Assembly (NCBI GenBank): GCA_902776365.1
Contig: CACYPU010000006.1
Coordinates: 28,062-92,061 of the forward strand
Length of the DNA: 64,000 nt
Reading direction: 5' to 3'
Source: an uncultured Bacteroidota bacterium
GTDB lineage: Bacteria; Bacteroidota; Bacteroidia; Bacteroidales; P3
Shown in pieces: positions 28,931 through 35,506 of this stretch (position 1 is its first letter; the number at the start of each line of letters is the position of its first letter). The translations under genes were made by a program, and so were the position numbers. The notes beneath the pieces are model-generated. The model worked only from the letters and a program-made list of their open reading frames with translations, did not search any database and was not told the origin of the DNA.

Positions 28931-29857
28931 TTACAATTTATGTAAGAAGTCTTCGTAGGCTAGTCGGATGCCGTCCTCCAATTCGGTTTTGTAGGTCCAG
29001 CCCAAGGCTGTGGCTTTGCTGACGTCGAGGAGTTTTCGGGGGGTGCCGTTAGGACGGGAGGCATCCCAGAGTATCTTACCTTCATAACCCACCACCTTGG
29101 CGACAGTTTCTGCCAGTTCACGGATGGTGAGCTCTTTGCCGCTGCCGGCATTCACTGTTTCGTTGCCGCTGTAGTTGTTCATCAAGAAGACACAGAGTTC
29201 TGCCAAATCGTCAACATAGAGGAATTCTCTCAGTGCGCTGCCATCGCCCCAGCAGGTGACGCTCTCGGCTCCGGACAGTTTGGCTTCATGGAAACGGCGT
29301 ATCATGGCCGGCAGTACATGGCTGTGCTCAGGGTGGTAGTTGTCGTTGGGGCCATAGAGGTTGGTGGGCATGACAGAGATATAGTCGGTGCCGTACTGTC
29401 GGTTGAGGTACTCGCAGTATTTCAAGCCGCTGATTTTGGCCAGCGCATAGGCTTCGTTGGTGGGCTCGAGGCTCGAGGTGAGCAGACAACTTTCGGGCAT
29501 GGGCTGCGGTGCCAGACGAGGGTAGATGCAGCTGCTGCCAAGAAACTCGAGTTTTTTGACTCCGTTCTGCCAGGCGGCATGGATGACGTTCATCTCGAGG
29601 GTCATGTTCTGGTACATGAAGTCGGCCAGCTCGGCGCTGTTGGCGGCGATGCCACCCACCTTGGCGGCGGCGAGGAAGACGTACTCGGGCTTCTCTTGCG
29701 CGAAGAAGGTTTCTACGTCTGCTTGGCGCGTAAGGTCGAGTTCTGCATGGGTTCTCAGCACCAGATTATTGTAGCCTTTGCGTTGCAGTTCCCGTACAAT
29801 GGCACTACCTACCATGCCCCTGTGTCCCGCCACGTAAATTTTGCTATTTTTCTCCAT
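28931..29857 (-). CDS. fcl: GDP-L-fucose synthase
   Basis: A 308-residue extended SDR: GHRGMVG (11-17) binds NADPH; GSSCIYP supplies Ser108; YALAK gives Tyr137 and Lys141. [16 protein letters not shown] and [18 protein letters not shown] are Fcl-specific. Catalyses epimerisation and reduction of GDP-4-keto-6-deoxymannose made by gmd. The GxxExxY cassette lies between gmd and fcl. Confidence 0.95.
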   Translation of the reverse strand: MEKNSKIYVAGHRGMVGSAIVRELQRKGYNNLVLRTHAELDLTRQADVETFFAQEKPEYVFLAAAKVGGIAANSAELADFMYQNMTLEMNVIHAAWQNGVKKLEFLGSSCIYPRLAPQPMPESCLLTSSLEPTNEAYALAKISGLKYCEYLNRQYGTDYISVMPTNLYGPNDNYHPEHSHVLPAMIRRFHEAKLSGAESVTCWGDGSALREFLYVDDLAELCVFLMNNYSGNETVNAGSGKELTIRELAETVAKVVGYEGKILWDASRPNGTPRKLLDVSKATALGWTYKTELEDGIRLAYEDFLHKL

Positions 29858-29885
29858 TAAACGCTAATGATCCTTTTTTTATTAA

Positions 29886-29915
29886 AACGTTAATTGCCGT
29901 TAATTGGCCGTTAAT
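29886..29915 (+). repeat. Inverted repeat, left arm of GxxExxY cassette 2
   Basis: Three copies of a 10-11-bp unit with the core ccgttaatt (29886-29896, 29897-29907, 29908-29915). It matches the reverse complement of 30374-30403 at 27 of 30 positions and lies 28 nt upstream of the fcl start codon. Confidence 0.85.
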
Positions 29916-29925
29916 GTTCCATTAA

Positions 29926-30369
29926 TTATTCTTCATATTCCATTGGTACTGGTCGCATGTTACGGTCAACAACAAAACAACGATTGGTGGTTTTATCGTA
30001 GGCCCAGCGTTCGCCTACAAGACACTCTTCGCCAAAATTGATAAGTATACCCAAGGGTTTACGTGCAAGACGTAGGTAGTTGCACAACTGAGCACGGTGA
30101 CCCGCAACAAGTTCAGAGACGGATTTAAGTTCCACTATTACATCGCCTACCACCATATCCATCCGATAGGTTTTCTCTAAGAGGTGCTGCTTGTAGTATA
30201 TCTTCAATTCCTGTTCACGTACACTTTCAATACCTCTGTCCTTCAACTCCAGTTGTAATGCTTCTTGATACACGGGTTCAAGCAACCCATAGCCTAGTTC
30301 AGAATGGACAGTCATTGCCGCACCGATTATTTGATACACGAGGTCTTTATACTCAAACAAATAAACCAT
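29926..30369 (-). CDS. GxxExxY protein, copy 2
   Basis: A 147-residue protein with GLLEPVY (28-34), YRMDMVVGDVIVELKSV and a C-terminal YDKTTNRCFVV stretch. It shares the overall plan of copy 1 at 4171-4590 but is diverged, so the two are not a recent duplication. The D...ELK arrangement resembles a PD-(D/E)XK core; function unknown. Starts with ATG 4 nt inside the right inverted repeat. Confidence 0.85.
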   Translation of the reverse strand: MVYLFEYKDLVYQIIGAAMTVHSELGYGLLEPVYQEALQLELKDRGIESVREQELKIYYKQHLLEKTYRMDMVVGDVIVELKSVSELVAGHRAQLCNYLRLARKPLGILINFGEECLVGERWAYDKTTNRCFVVDRNMRPVPMEYEE

Positions 30370-30373
30370 AAAG

Positions 30374-30403
30374 ATTAACGGATAATTAACGGTAATTAAC
30401 GTT
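30374..30403 (-). repeat. Inverted repeat, right arm of GxxExxY cassette 2
   Basis: Three units attaacgg(ta), spaced 11 and 10 bp, partner of 29886-29915. The arm encodes the last codons of gmd (NVNYR and stop), so the cassette border lies inside the gmd 3-prime end. Confidence 0.85.
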
Positions 30404-31477
30404 ATCTTCAGTAAAGTGGAGTTTGCGGACTTTCTTCATGTCGTGCTGGACCATAATCTTGACGAGCTCTTCAAAGCTTGTCTTGTTGGGGTTCCAGCCT
30501 AAGACAGTCTTCGCTTTCGTGGGATCACCGAGGAGTTGTTCGACTTCCGCCGGACGGAAATACTTGGGATCCACCTCTACGAGCACCCTGTCAGTTGCTG
30601 TATCGATACCTTTCTCGTTCACCCCTTCGCCTTCCCAGCGCAGCTTGATGCCGGCCTCCTTGAAGGCCAGCGTGCAGAATTCGCGCACGGAGTGGTACTC
30701 GCCGGTGGCGATGACGAAGTCGTCGGGTTTGGGTTGCTGAAGCATGAGCCACATGCACTCCACATAGTCCTTGGCGTAGCCCCAGTCACGCAAGGCGTTG
30801 AGATTGCCGAGGTAGAGCTTGTCTTGGAAGCCTTGAGCGATGCGGGCAGCGGCCAGCGTTATCTTGCGAGTGACGAAGGTCTCGCCACGCCGTTCACTCT
30901 CGTGGTTGAAGAGGATGCCGTTGCTGCAATACATGCCGTAGCTCTCGCGGTAGTTCTTCATCATCCAGAAGCCGTACTGCTTGGCCACACCGTAGGGCGA
31001 ACGCGGGTAGAACGGCGTCGTCTCGCGCTGTGGTACCTCCTGCACCTTGCCGTAGAGCTCGGAGGTGGAGGCTTGGTATATGCGGCAGGTGCTGGCAAGT
31101 CCCGCGATACGCACAGCCTCCAGTAGACGCAGCACACCTACGGCGTCGGCCTCAGCGGTGAACTCGGGCACATCGAAGGAGACCTTCACGTGGCTCTGTG
31201 CCGCCAGATTGTATATCTCGTCGGGACGTATCTCGCTGATGATGCGGATGAGGCTGCTGCTGTCGGTCATATCGCCCCAGTGGAGTTCGATGAGACGCTT
31301 CTTCTTCATGTCGCGCACCCATTCGTCGAGGTAGAGGTGCTCGATGCGGCCGGTGTTGAACGAGCTGCTGCGGCGCAGCACTCCGTGCACCTCGTAGCCT
31401 TTCTCGATGAGGAACTCGGCCAGGAATGAGCCGTCCTGTCCTGTAATGCCCGTGATAAGTGCTTTCTTCATATTCAT
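30386..31477 (-). CDS. gmd: GDP-mannose 4,6-dehydratase
   Basis: A 363-residue SDR enzyme: [14 protein letters not shown] (10-23) for NADP, TSE (138-140) and YGVAK (Tyr162, Lys166) as catalytic residues, and [16 protein letters not shown] typical of Gmd. First step of GDP-L-fucose synthesis; partner fcl lies downstream. The ATG at 31477 overlaps the previous stop (ATGA). The final codons lie in the inverted repeat of the GxxExxY cassette. Confidence 0.95.
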   Translation of the reverse strand: MNMKKALITGITGQDGSFLAEFLIEKGYEVHGVLRRSSSFNTGRIEHLYLDEWVRDMKKKRLIELHWGDMTDSSSLIRIISEIRPDEIYNLAAQSHVKVSFDVPEFTAEADAVGVLRLLEAVRIAGLASTCRIYQASTSELYGKVQEVPQRETTPFYPRSPYGVAKQYGFWMMKNYRESYGMYCSNGILFNHESERRGETFVTRKITLAAARIAQGFQDKLYLGNLNALRDWGYAKDYVECMWLMLQQPKPDDFVIATGEYHSVREFCTLAFKEAGIKLRWEGEGVNEKGIDTATDRVLVEVDPKYFRPAEVEQLLGDPTKAKTVLGWNPNKTSFEELVKIMVQHDMKKVRKLHFTEDNVNYR

Positions 31478-32511
31478 TGTTTATGCAGTATACTCTGCGG
31501 TTTCATTGTGTGTGAGGTGAGGCTGGCGAGGAAGAGACGGAAGGCGTTGTCGTTGTAGACCATCTTGCGTTTCCAGCCGAGGGCGCGCCAGCGGCGCAGT
31601 TTCCAGTCGAGGCGGCCGAGGCCGTCGCCAGAACGGTCGTCCACGCTGCCATAGATTATATCGTGTTCCATGAGTGACTGGGTGGCTGAATGACCGAGTG
31701 GTTGAGTACCGAGGCGTTGTTCGGCGATGGTGTTAAGGGCATCGACGAAATCGCTCATGCCGTAATCTGCGACGGTCTTTTCCACCAGTTGCCAATCGGC
31801 CTTGTCCTTCAGCGTGCGGCAGGTGAGCGTCCAATCCACCAGGTCGCGCAGTGTGATGCGGCTGGCGGCGAAATGTCCCGCCATGTGGCGCAGGAGGAAG
31901 AGAATCTCAAAAGTGGGTAGTGGGTAGTGGGTAGTGGGTAGTGATTGTCTCTCACCCACCAAGTCTTTGAGCAGCACCTCATAACGGCGGTTGCTGGGCG
32001 GATAGTGGGTGTTGAGGAAATCATAGTGGCTCTCCACCGTCACGCCGCGATAGTTGTATTTCGAATGGTGATGCGCATCGTTGCTGACGGTAGCCTTCAG
32101 CACTTCGCGGGCCACACGGTCGGCCTCCTCGTGTTTGTCATAGAAGTAGAGGTCGAGGTCGCCGAACTCGCGCGTCCTAGGCTTTGGCCAGTACTCCGCC
32201 AGATGGGTGCCTTTGAGCACTAGCGTCTCGATGCCGTGCTGCCGCATGACGCCAATGATTTCCGTCTGGACCTCCCGCTGGTAGCGGTGCCACCGCTCGG
32301 CCTTCTCGCTCTCGGCCAGCCAAGGAATCTTCACCTCGCGCGGCGTCTCCTCGGGTAATGCTTCGGCCATCATTGTGGCTACATGGTTCTGCTGCGATAG
32401 CCTGAACAGGTGCCACCAGCGAGATGTCTCTATCGGGGACGACAATACCGTCTGTTTCCCTTCAAGGGCTCCACGCAGCAACGCAAACAATATGTCAGTA
32501 TCGCTCTTCAT
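31474..32511 (-). CDS. Nucleotidyltransferase family protein (NTP_transf_5-like)
   Basis: A 345-residue protein with [12 protein letters not shown] and [10 protein letters not shown], the GxxDxD-like core of the uncharacterised NTP_transf_5 nucleotidyltransferases that occur in Bacteroidota capsule operons. Residues about 190-200 ([10 protein letters not shown]) are encoded by a 7-bp tandem repeat (31914-31943). Role in glycan assembly unknown. Confidence 0.75.
   Translation of the reverse strand: MKSDTDILFALLRGALEGKQTVLSSPIETSRWWHLFRLSQQNHVATMMAEALPEETPREVKIPWLAESEKAERWHRYQREVQTEIIGVMRQHGIETLVLKGTHLAEYWPKPRTREFGDLDLYFYDKHEEADRVAREVLKATVSNDAHHHSKYNYRGVTVESHYDFLNTHYPPSNRRYEVLLKDLVGERQSLPTTHYPLPTFEILFLLRHMAGHFAASRITLRDLVDWTLTCRTLKDKADWQLVEKTVADYGMSDFVDALNTIAEQRLGTQPLGHSATQSLMEHDIIYGSVDDRSGDGLGRLDWKLRRWRALGWKRKMVYNDNAFRLFLASLTSHTMKPQSILHKQ
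31914..31943. repeat. Heptanucleotide tandem repeat inside the nucleotidyltransferase gene
   Basis: Four perfect copies of tgggtag plus two bases. A gain or loss of one unit would shift the reading frame in the middle of the protein. Confidence 0.95.
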
Positions 32512-32514
32512 TCC

Positions 32515-33387
32515 TTACACAGTGTCCATGAATGTTCTCTGTACCTTGTTGAAGATAATCACTCCAAGAGCAATCAGTACCGCCATGAAAGCAAAGCTAT
32601 AGGCCAACCATCCCCAACCGATAAACTCACCCGAACCTAGCGCCCCATGTTTGAAGGTCTCGATGATAGGCGTCACGGGGTTGAGGAGCATGATATTATA
32701 CAAATCATAGCCGGCCACCATCTTGCCTTTCACCTCGCTGAGTGGATAGACGATAGGTGTGGCATACATCCACAGCGATACGATGAAGGAGAATAGAATC
32801 TGCAGGTCGCGGTATTTTGTCGTCATGGACGAAATGATGATGCCGAAACCAAGCGCCAGCCCTGCCAGCATCACCACAAGCAGCGGGAAAAGCAACAGAT
32901 ACCAATTGGGAGATGCTGCGGTGCCTACGATGGCATAGATGGCATACACCACAGCAAACAGGCCTAGCTGTATCCCGAAACGCATCAGGTTGCTGATGAC
33001 GTTTTCGATGGGCATTATCAAGCGTGGAAAGTAGACTTTGCCGAAGATGCCGGCATTGTTTACGAAGGTATTAGAGGTCTTGTTCAGACAGTCGGAAAAA
33101 TACTGCCACACACAGACGCCTCCGAGGTAGAACAACGGCTGCGGCACACCTTCGGTCGGGATGCCGGCAATGCCGCCGAAGACCACCATATACATCACTA
33201 CGGTCATCAAGGGCTGGATAATCCACCACAACGGTCCGAGGATGGTCTGCTTATAGCTAGTGATGATGTCGCGTTTTACGAAGAGGGTCAGTAAGTCGCG
33301 GTAGTCCCATATCTCCTTGAGGTTGACCTCAAGCAGCTTGTTTTTCGGCTTGATGACGGTCGTCCAGTCTTGGTTTTCTTCTTTCAT
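32515..33387 (-). CDS. wzm: ABC transporter permease for polysaccharide export (Wzm)
   Basis: A 290-residue ABC-2 permease with six predicted membrane segments: LLTLFVKRDIITSYKQTILGPLWWIIQPL, then VYFPRLIMP and YATPIVYPLSEV are typical of Wzm/KpsM. The frame is open far upstream inside the sugar transferase gene, but the ATG at 33387 overlaps its stop (ATGA) and begins the conserved sequence. Partner of wzt at 25307-26569. Confidence 0.92.
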   Translation of the reverse strand: MKEENQDWTTVIKPKNKLLEVNLKEIWDYRDLLTLFVKRDIITSYKQTILGPLWWIIQPLMTVVMYMVVFGGIAGIPTEGVPQPLFYLGGVCVWQYFSDCLNKTSNTFVNNAGIFGKVYFPRLIMPIENVISNLMRFGIQLGLFAVVYAIYAIVGTAASPNWYLLLFPLLVVMLAGLALGFGIIISSMTTKYRDLQILFSFIVSLWMYATPIVYPLSEVKGKMVAGYDLYNIMLLNPVTPIIETFKHGALGSGEFIGWGWLAYSFAFMAVLIALGVIIFNKVQRTFMDTV

Positions 33388-34550
33388 GCTGAGTGTTTTC
33401 TGTGGAAAAGGATATTCCCGACGATGCCCCAGAAATAGCGCCAGTCGGTCTTGAAAGGTGCCTTGAAGTAGGCCTCCAGGTAGCGTCGTTCGCTCTCCTG
33501 CACCTCCTCGAGGGTCTCCGGCGACTTCCGCTCGTAGTAGAACGGAGGCAGCAACCCGGGCTTGGTGCGCGTGCGCAGTTCCTGCATCTCGGGGGTATAA
33601 AGGTTGAAGTATTGTTTGCTCAGCGGACGCACGCCCACCAGCTTCATGTCGCCTCGCACGAGGTTCCACACCATCGGCAGCTCGTCGAGCCACACCTTGC
33701 GCAGGAAGCGTCCCCCCATGGTGACTCGGTAGTCGTCCTTGAATTTGCCGCCGCTCTGCAGATTCTGGTAGCGGTAGATATAGGTCTGGATATACTCCGA
33801 GTAGGTGTACATCGTGCGGAACTTGTGCACCACGATGTCTTTCCCGTCCTTGCCCTTGCGCTGCAGGTGGATGATGGGCGAGCCCGTGGGCTCGGTGTCC
33901 TGCACCGGTGGCTTTACTTTGCGGGCGGTGATAAAGAATTCGCCTTGGCGGAATTGCTCGTCGACCACCTCGAACCCCGCACGATAGAGTCGGCCGAGAA
34001 TCTCCACACGGCTGAAGGTGCGGTTCTTGCCCTCGGTAAGGGTGAAATAGAGCTTTCGGGTGAGTCTCAGCTTTGGGCAGACGCGGTGCCAGAGGTAATG
34101 GCTCCTGACAACCACGAAACGCACTCCCCAGGGATATTTCGTCTCCAGCAGTTTGCGCTGCAGTATGGCGGTCATCGAATGGCAGCAGAGGTAGACCCCG
34201 TTGTCCATCAACTCGTTGGCCGTATAGAGGCATTCGTTCAGTTTATACAGGGTGTGCAGCGGACGGGTGAAGAAGAGCACCTTCGGGCGCTTGCCCTCCA
34301 TGCGGTAGCGCATCGCCTCGGGCGTGAATGTCGAAAGCGGCAGCACCACCATTGACGGATACTCATCCTTGTGGTTGTTCAGCCACCGAAGCCAATTCTT
34401 CGGCGACAGCTTCGACGTGATGTCGATAATCTCCTTCACGTCGCTGTCGACGATACGCTCCGTCAGCTTGGCACCATTGTCGGCACCCGCCTCGCTGTAG
34501 GGGATGTCGTCGTTGAGCTCGTACTGAAGTCTGAACAGCGGTGTCTTCAT
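33384..34550 (-). CDS. Sugar transferase (PF02397-like) without an obvious membrane anchor
   Basis: A 388-residue protein. The C-terminal half has LQRKGKDGK...HKFRTM, GRFLRKVWLDELPMVWNLVRGDMKLVGVRPLS and TKPGLLPPF, the conserved sequence of bacterial initiating sugar-phosphate transferases. The hydrophobic re-entrant helix that normally precedes this domain is not visible; instead there is a soluble N-terminal region (1-215) with FSRVEILGRLYRAGFEVVDEQ. Position directly after the UpxY gene suggests it starts glycan synthesis. Its lipid substrate remains open. Confidence 0.8.
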   Translation of the reverse strand: MKTPLFRLQYELNDDIPYSEAGADNGAKLTERIVDSDVKEIIDITSKLSPKNWLRWLNNHKDEYPSMVVLPLSTFTPEAMRYRMEGKRPKVLFFTRPLHTLYKLNECLYTANELMDNGVYLCCHSMTAILQRKLLETKYPWGVRFVVVRSHYLWHRVCPKLRLTRKLYFTLTEGKNRTFSRVEILGRLYRAGFEVVDEQFRQGEFFITARKVKPPVQDTEPTGSPIIHLQRKGKDGKDIVVHKFRTMYTYSEYIQTYIYRYQNLQSGGKFKDDYRVTMGGRFLRKVWLDELPMVWNLVRGDMKLVGVRPLSKQYFNLYTPEMQELRTRTKPGLLPPFYYERKSPETLEEVQESERRYLEAYFKAPFKTDWRYFWGIVGNILFHRKHSA

Positions 34551-35062
34551 TGGGTGTCTACTTTCCTCAGGAAGTCGGGATGGATGTAGGCGGTGGCTAC
34601 GGCCACTACGCCGGGGATGGTCACCACCAGGCGGCGATCCTTCTTGATGCGCTTGATGTGCCCTTCGGCGCCTTTGAAGGGGCCGTCGGTCACCACCACC
34701 CGGTCGCCCAGGTGGTACTCGGGCTTGTCGTCGCCCAGGAACAGCAGCCCTTGGCGGCCCGAAGTGACCACGAAGCGGAACACCTCCATCTCGCGGTCGG
34801 GGATGGTGGCGGGTTCGCGGCTGCCCATCCGGAGGTAGGGGGCGGCCTCGCCGCGATGGGCCTCGACAAAGCGGCCTATCTCATCCTCGCTGCAATGCAG
34901 GAAGAGCAGTGACCGGACAACATCCGTCGGAGCGAAATATTCCAACCCCCGCTCCATGCAGTCGCTCACCAGCGGCATCACGCGGTTGAAAAATATCCTG
35001 AAAGCGTACCAGTTTTGCAAAATGCTTAACTGTAAATTGTAAGTTGTTATTTGCCTTGACAT
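34547..35062 (-). CDS. UpxY-like transcription antiterminator (NusG paralogue)
   Basis: A 171-residue protein. NWYAFRIFFNRVMPL begins the NGN domain (about 17-105), and YHLGDRVVVTDGPFKGAEGHIKRI is the KOW motif (about 115-138). UpxY proteins in Bacteroides bind the leader of their own capsule operon and prevent premature termination. It is the first gene of the 35-kb operon. Residues 4-12, before the conserved domain, are encoded by degenerate heptamer repeats (35026-35053). A possible hairpin covers the ribosome-binding region. Confidence 0.88.
   Translation of the reverse strand: MSRQITTYNLQLSILQNWYAFRIFFNRVMPLVSDCMERGLEYFAPTDVVRSLLFLHCSEDEIGRFVEAHRGEAAPYLRMGSREPATIPDREMEVFRFVVTSGRQGLLFLGDDKPEYHLGDRVVVTDGPFKGAEGHIKRIKKDRRLVVTIPGVVAVATAYIHPDFLRKVDTQ
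35026..35053. repeat. Degenerate heptamer repeat at the 5-prime end of the UpxY gene
   Basis: Four diverged 7-bp units on the plus strand: ttaactg, taaattg, taagttg, ttatttg. They lie between the start codon and the conserved NGN domain and encode the extra N-terminal residues. Confidence 0.65.
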
Positions 35063-35063
35063 A

Positions 35064-35090
35064 CCACCCCCTCCTCCACGCAGAGGGTGG
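35064..35090 (-). promoter_or_regulatory. Possible hairpin over the UpxY ribosome-binding region
   Basis: In the transcript ccaccctc (plus 35083-35090) can pair with gagggggtgg (plus 35064-35073) next to the start codon at 35062, with a two-base bulge. The purine run would serve as ribosome-binding site and would be hidden. Folding not computed. Confidence 0.4.
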
Positions 35091-35212
35091 AGTCTCTGGC
35101 AGGTTTATCAGTCTTTTAGGTTCCGATTCACGGGCACCCCTATCCAAGGGCGTTGCCGCAACCCTATCATTCCCAGCGAGAAAGGGGATGGCTCGCATAA
35201 GGAAGTCTTCTG

Positions 35213-35243
35213 CAAATATACGTTTTTTTTATAATATATAAAA
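35213..35243 (-). promoter_or_regulatory. Promoter of the capsule operon
   Basis: On the minus strand TATATTTG (35220-35213) fits the Bacteroidota -7 consensus TAnnTTTG, with TTTT at 35243-35240 in place of TTTG, 19 nt upstream. Transcription would start near 35206, leaving a leader of about 140 nt before the UpxY gene, which fits leader-based antitermination. Confidence 0.6.
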
Positions 35244-35315
35244 ATTTTTTACAAGGTATCCAAAATTTCGATGCTTATTTCAGGGAACACCGCAAGTCAT
35301 TCCCAAGTTCACCAT

Positions 35316-35404
35316 TTGTCCGTTCGTTGTCCGTTCGTTGTCCGATACTTGTACGATAAATCATCGTACAAGTATCGGACAACTATCGTACAAATAACGG
35401 ACAA
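35316..35404. repeat. Mirror-symmetric array of eight 11-bp repeats
   Basis: Four units read TTGTCCGTTCG, TTGTCCGTTCG, TTGTCCGATAC, TTGTACGATAA at 35316, 35327, 35338 and 35349. Four inverted units end at 35371, 35382, 35393 and 35404 (for example GTATCGGACAA). Spacing is exactly 11 bp on each side. The inner part forms a perfect 21-bp inverted repeat (35337-35357 and 35363-35383) with a 5-nt loop. It lies about 75 bp upstream of the capsule promoter and downstream of the peptidase terminator. Function unknown; nothing else is seen in this 444-nt gap beyond the promoter, leader and terminator listed. Confidence 0.9.
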
Positions 35405-35441
35405 GTGCTTAAGGATGTGTCAACTGGATGGCAGGAAAAGG

Positions 35442-35485
35442 GCAGGGGGCGGCACGCTGCTGATTTCCAGTGTGCCGCCCCCTGC
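35442..35485 (-). terminator. Terminator of the M49-like peptidase gene
   Basis: A perfect 14-bp stem (35442-35455 with 35472-35485, rich in G/C) and a 16-nt loop, 21 nt after the stop codon, followed on the minus strand by a short T-run (cttttcc). Confidence 0.75.
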
Positions 35486-35506
35486 AGGGCTGTGCATGGG
35501 TTTTGC

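Larger units (their letters stand above)
29886..30403. mobile_element. Candidate inverted-repeat-bounded GxxExxY cassette, copy 2
   Basis: A 518-bp block containing the second GxxExxY gene between 30-bp inverted repeats (29886-29915 and 30374-30403, 27 of 30 matching). Size (518 versus 519 bp) and layout match copy 1, including 10 nt between the left repeat and the stop codon. The repeat sequence is unrelated to that of copy 1. It separates gmd from fcl. Mobility is inference. Confidence 0.4.

Noticed and set aside
33388-34233. N-terminal extension of the Wzm open frame
   Set aside because: This part overlaps the sugar transferase gene in another frame and has a shadow-like composition; the true start is the ATG at 33387.
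35337-35383. Perfect 21-bp inverted repeat as the peptidase terminator
   Set aside because: It has no T-run on either side and a better terminator lies at 35442-35485. The repeat is part of the 11-bp array.
35316-35404. CRISPR array
   Set aside because: Units are 11 bp, contiguous and inverted in the second half, with no spacers and no cas genes.
35316-35404. Invertible capsule promoter of the Bacteroides Upx type
   Set aside because: The inverted arms are only 5 nt apart, so no promoter lies between them, and no recombinase gene is in the window.
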